From the NCBI GenBank assembly GCA_035582835.1, contig JAYKAV010002788.1, positions 2,388,033 to 2,452,032 of the forward strand: a DNA stretch of 64,000 nt. Direction: 5' to 3'. Numbering within the stretch: position 1 is the stretch's first letter; the number at the start of each line of letters is the position of its first letter. The DNA comes from Phoebastria nigripes. Taxonomy: Eukaryota > Chordata > Aves > Procellariiformes > Diomedeidae. Position numbers and translations under genes: made by a program. This document shows positions 62,801 to 64,000 of the stretch, in pieces. The notes under the pieces are model-generated. The model saw only the letters and a list, made by a program, of their open reading frames with translations, made no database searches and was not told the origin of the DNA.

Positions 62801-64000
62801 GGAGATCCTTGTGTGCATTTCAAGGTTTTGGACAAGTGGCTTTGACTGCAGAGTTTCTTGATAGTGGTTAGAGGCAGCAGCAGATTGGGCAATAAAGGCT
62901 GTGTCTGTAGTAAATGGCTATATAGAAGGATCATGAGAGCTTGTCTGTAAGTCCCTCATAAGACACCTGTATAGCTCAGGATCTAGCTCAGGTTTACAAA
63001 GGCATTTGAGCTTTGAAAGATTGCAGTCATGCTCTTAATAAGATTTACAGAATTGCTTGCATAACTTCATTGTCTCGGTCCCATTACCTGCCAAAGCAGA
63101 TAGCTAACTCAGTTGGGTAGCTACCATAGGCAGTTTCATAAATCCCATAAGGCATTTAAAAAGTGTTTTTAATTTGTCCCTGTAAGCTTTTCTGTAGAAC
63201 TGAGCACACACACTTTTCTTTTTATGTAAAGCCTTCTGTCTTTTTTCTCTTGCATGTGTGCCTCCACAAACAAAAAAAATCATTAGATCTTTCTGAAATT
63301 TCCCCACCAAAATGCTTTGCAGTCAAAAGTGCTATTTTACTAAATGGAAGCATTTGTGAAATTATTCTAGCTTTGTTGAAAATCTTGATATTCTTATCAA
63401 AATATGAGATGCACCAGTGCAGTGTTTGTAGGATGTGAATATGTTTTTGAAACATATTAATGAGAAACATGGACCTGAAAAAGTGAGTGACATTTTTTGG
63501 CAGACTTAGGGAAAGGAAGAGTTTTCACTGAAATTTTTATCGGCAGAGAAAAAATGATTGTTCAACAAATGAGATGTAAAATATAAAAAGGAATCCTGCT
63601 TCATTATTTAAATTCTTCTGAAGGAGAATGCAGAGTGGACTAGTTTCACCAAGATGAAATCTGTTTTGCATGTCAAAATTTGATGAGTTTGTCTAGTAGA
63701 ACAAAATGAGCCCTTAATATCGAAAATATCTTGTTGATAAGTTGCACTGCCACGTGCCTGTTTTGGTGAAGGGCTGCCTAGCTTGGCCTGTCAGTGGCAG
63801 GCACAAGAGGGCTTCGCCCCTTTTTTTTTGTTTCTAAAACCTTGAAAAGAGGAAATGTAATGTCCATCCCCTGGCTGTGGCTTTCAGGAGGTGATGCACT
63901 GTCCCAGTGATCCTCTCTCTCCTAGAAGGTGTTTGCTGTTGGCCTCAAACCAATCCTGTCCCGAATAATCCCCCTCACACAAAGGATGTAAATGACAGTG
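59886..64000. other. PCNX2 intron 12, to window end
   Basis: Over 4 kb of AT-rich intron. Two T-tracts lie at about 60264-60283 and 60297-60313. I looked for the next pecanex exon (a Gly-His-Asn-Gln block followed by hydrophobic segments) and did not find it, so it is probably beyond the window. Confidence 0.6.

Overview
The window is nuclear DNA from a bird. The evidence is two vertebrate genes in a known head-to-head order, a CR1 LINE tail, an avian-type ERVL LTR with adjoining integrase, MIR-like ancient SINEs, and sparse exons in large AT-rich introns. The order of bird is not resolved. Family names rest on reading motifs and recalled family knowledge; no alignment was run.

Left end (1-4800): exon 1 of MAP3K21 (mixed-lineage kinase MLK4) lies on the minus strand at 3297-4041 inside a strong CpG island. 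It encodes the SH3 domain and the kinase domain up to the catalytic loop, and ends in a phase-1 donor. Positions 1-3296 are its first intron. The spacer (about 4800-7840) leads to a second CpG-rich flank that runs into a 605-base assembly gap (7987-8591). The first exon of PCNX2 (pecanex-like protein 2), transcribed rightward, is most likely hidden in that gap.

8592 to 64000 is PCNX2. Eleven coding exons are visible, with exact splice sites and phases that chain without conflict: 22255-22460, 25007-25118, 27424-27460, 28350-29639, 38343-38490, 38674-38804, 41064-41157, 54812-54947, 58121-58263, 59591-59744 and 59853-59885. Together they give 2484 nt, exactly 828 codons. They cover the second N-terminal membrane segment, the long Ser/Thr-rich cytosolic region and the start of the central membrane domain; the gene continues past the right edge.

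Intron 1 of PCNX2 holds a structurally complete endogenous retrovirus in the sense orientation (10402-18063). It has two 548-bp LTRs differing at about 8 sites, a perfect 5-bp target duplication (CCATC), and gag, pro-RT-RNase H, integrase and env regions, all broken by stops and frameshifts. The gag begins with a coiled-coil protein reminiscent of the ENS-1/ERNI elements of chicken. Env is gamma-type (CWVC in SU, CX7CC in TM). A 27-codon membrane-peptide ORF sits just after a strong env splice acceptor and overlaps the env start by ATGA.

Other repeats are the 3' half of an ERVL element on the minus strand (39060-40505), a CR1 3' end (about 26385-26974), four MIR-like SINEs and a pair of short ancient-repeat tails. 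A CpG-rich patch at 31495-31735 in intron 5 is the best candidate for an unrecognised regulatory element.
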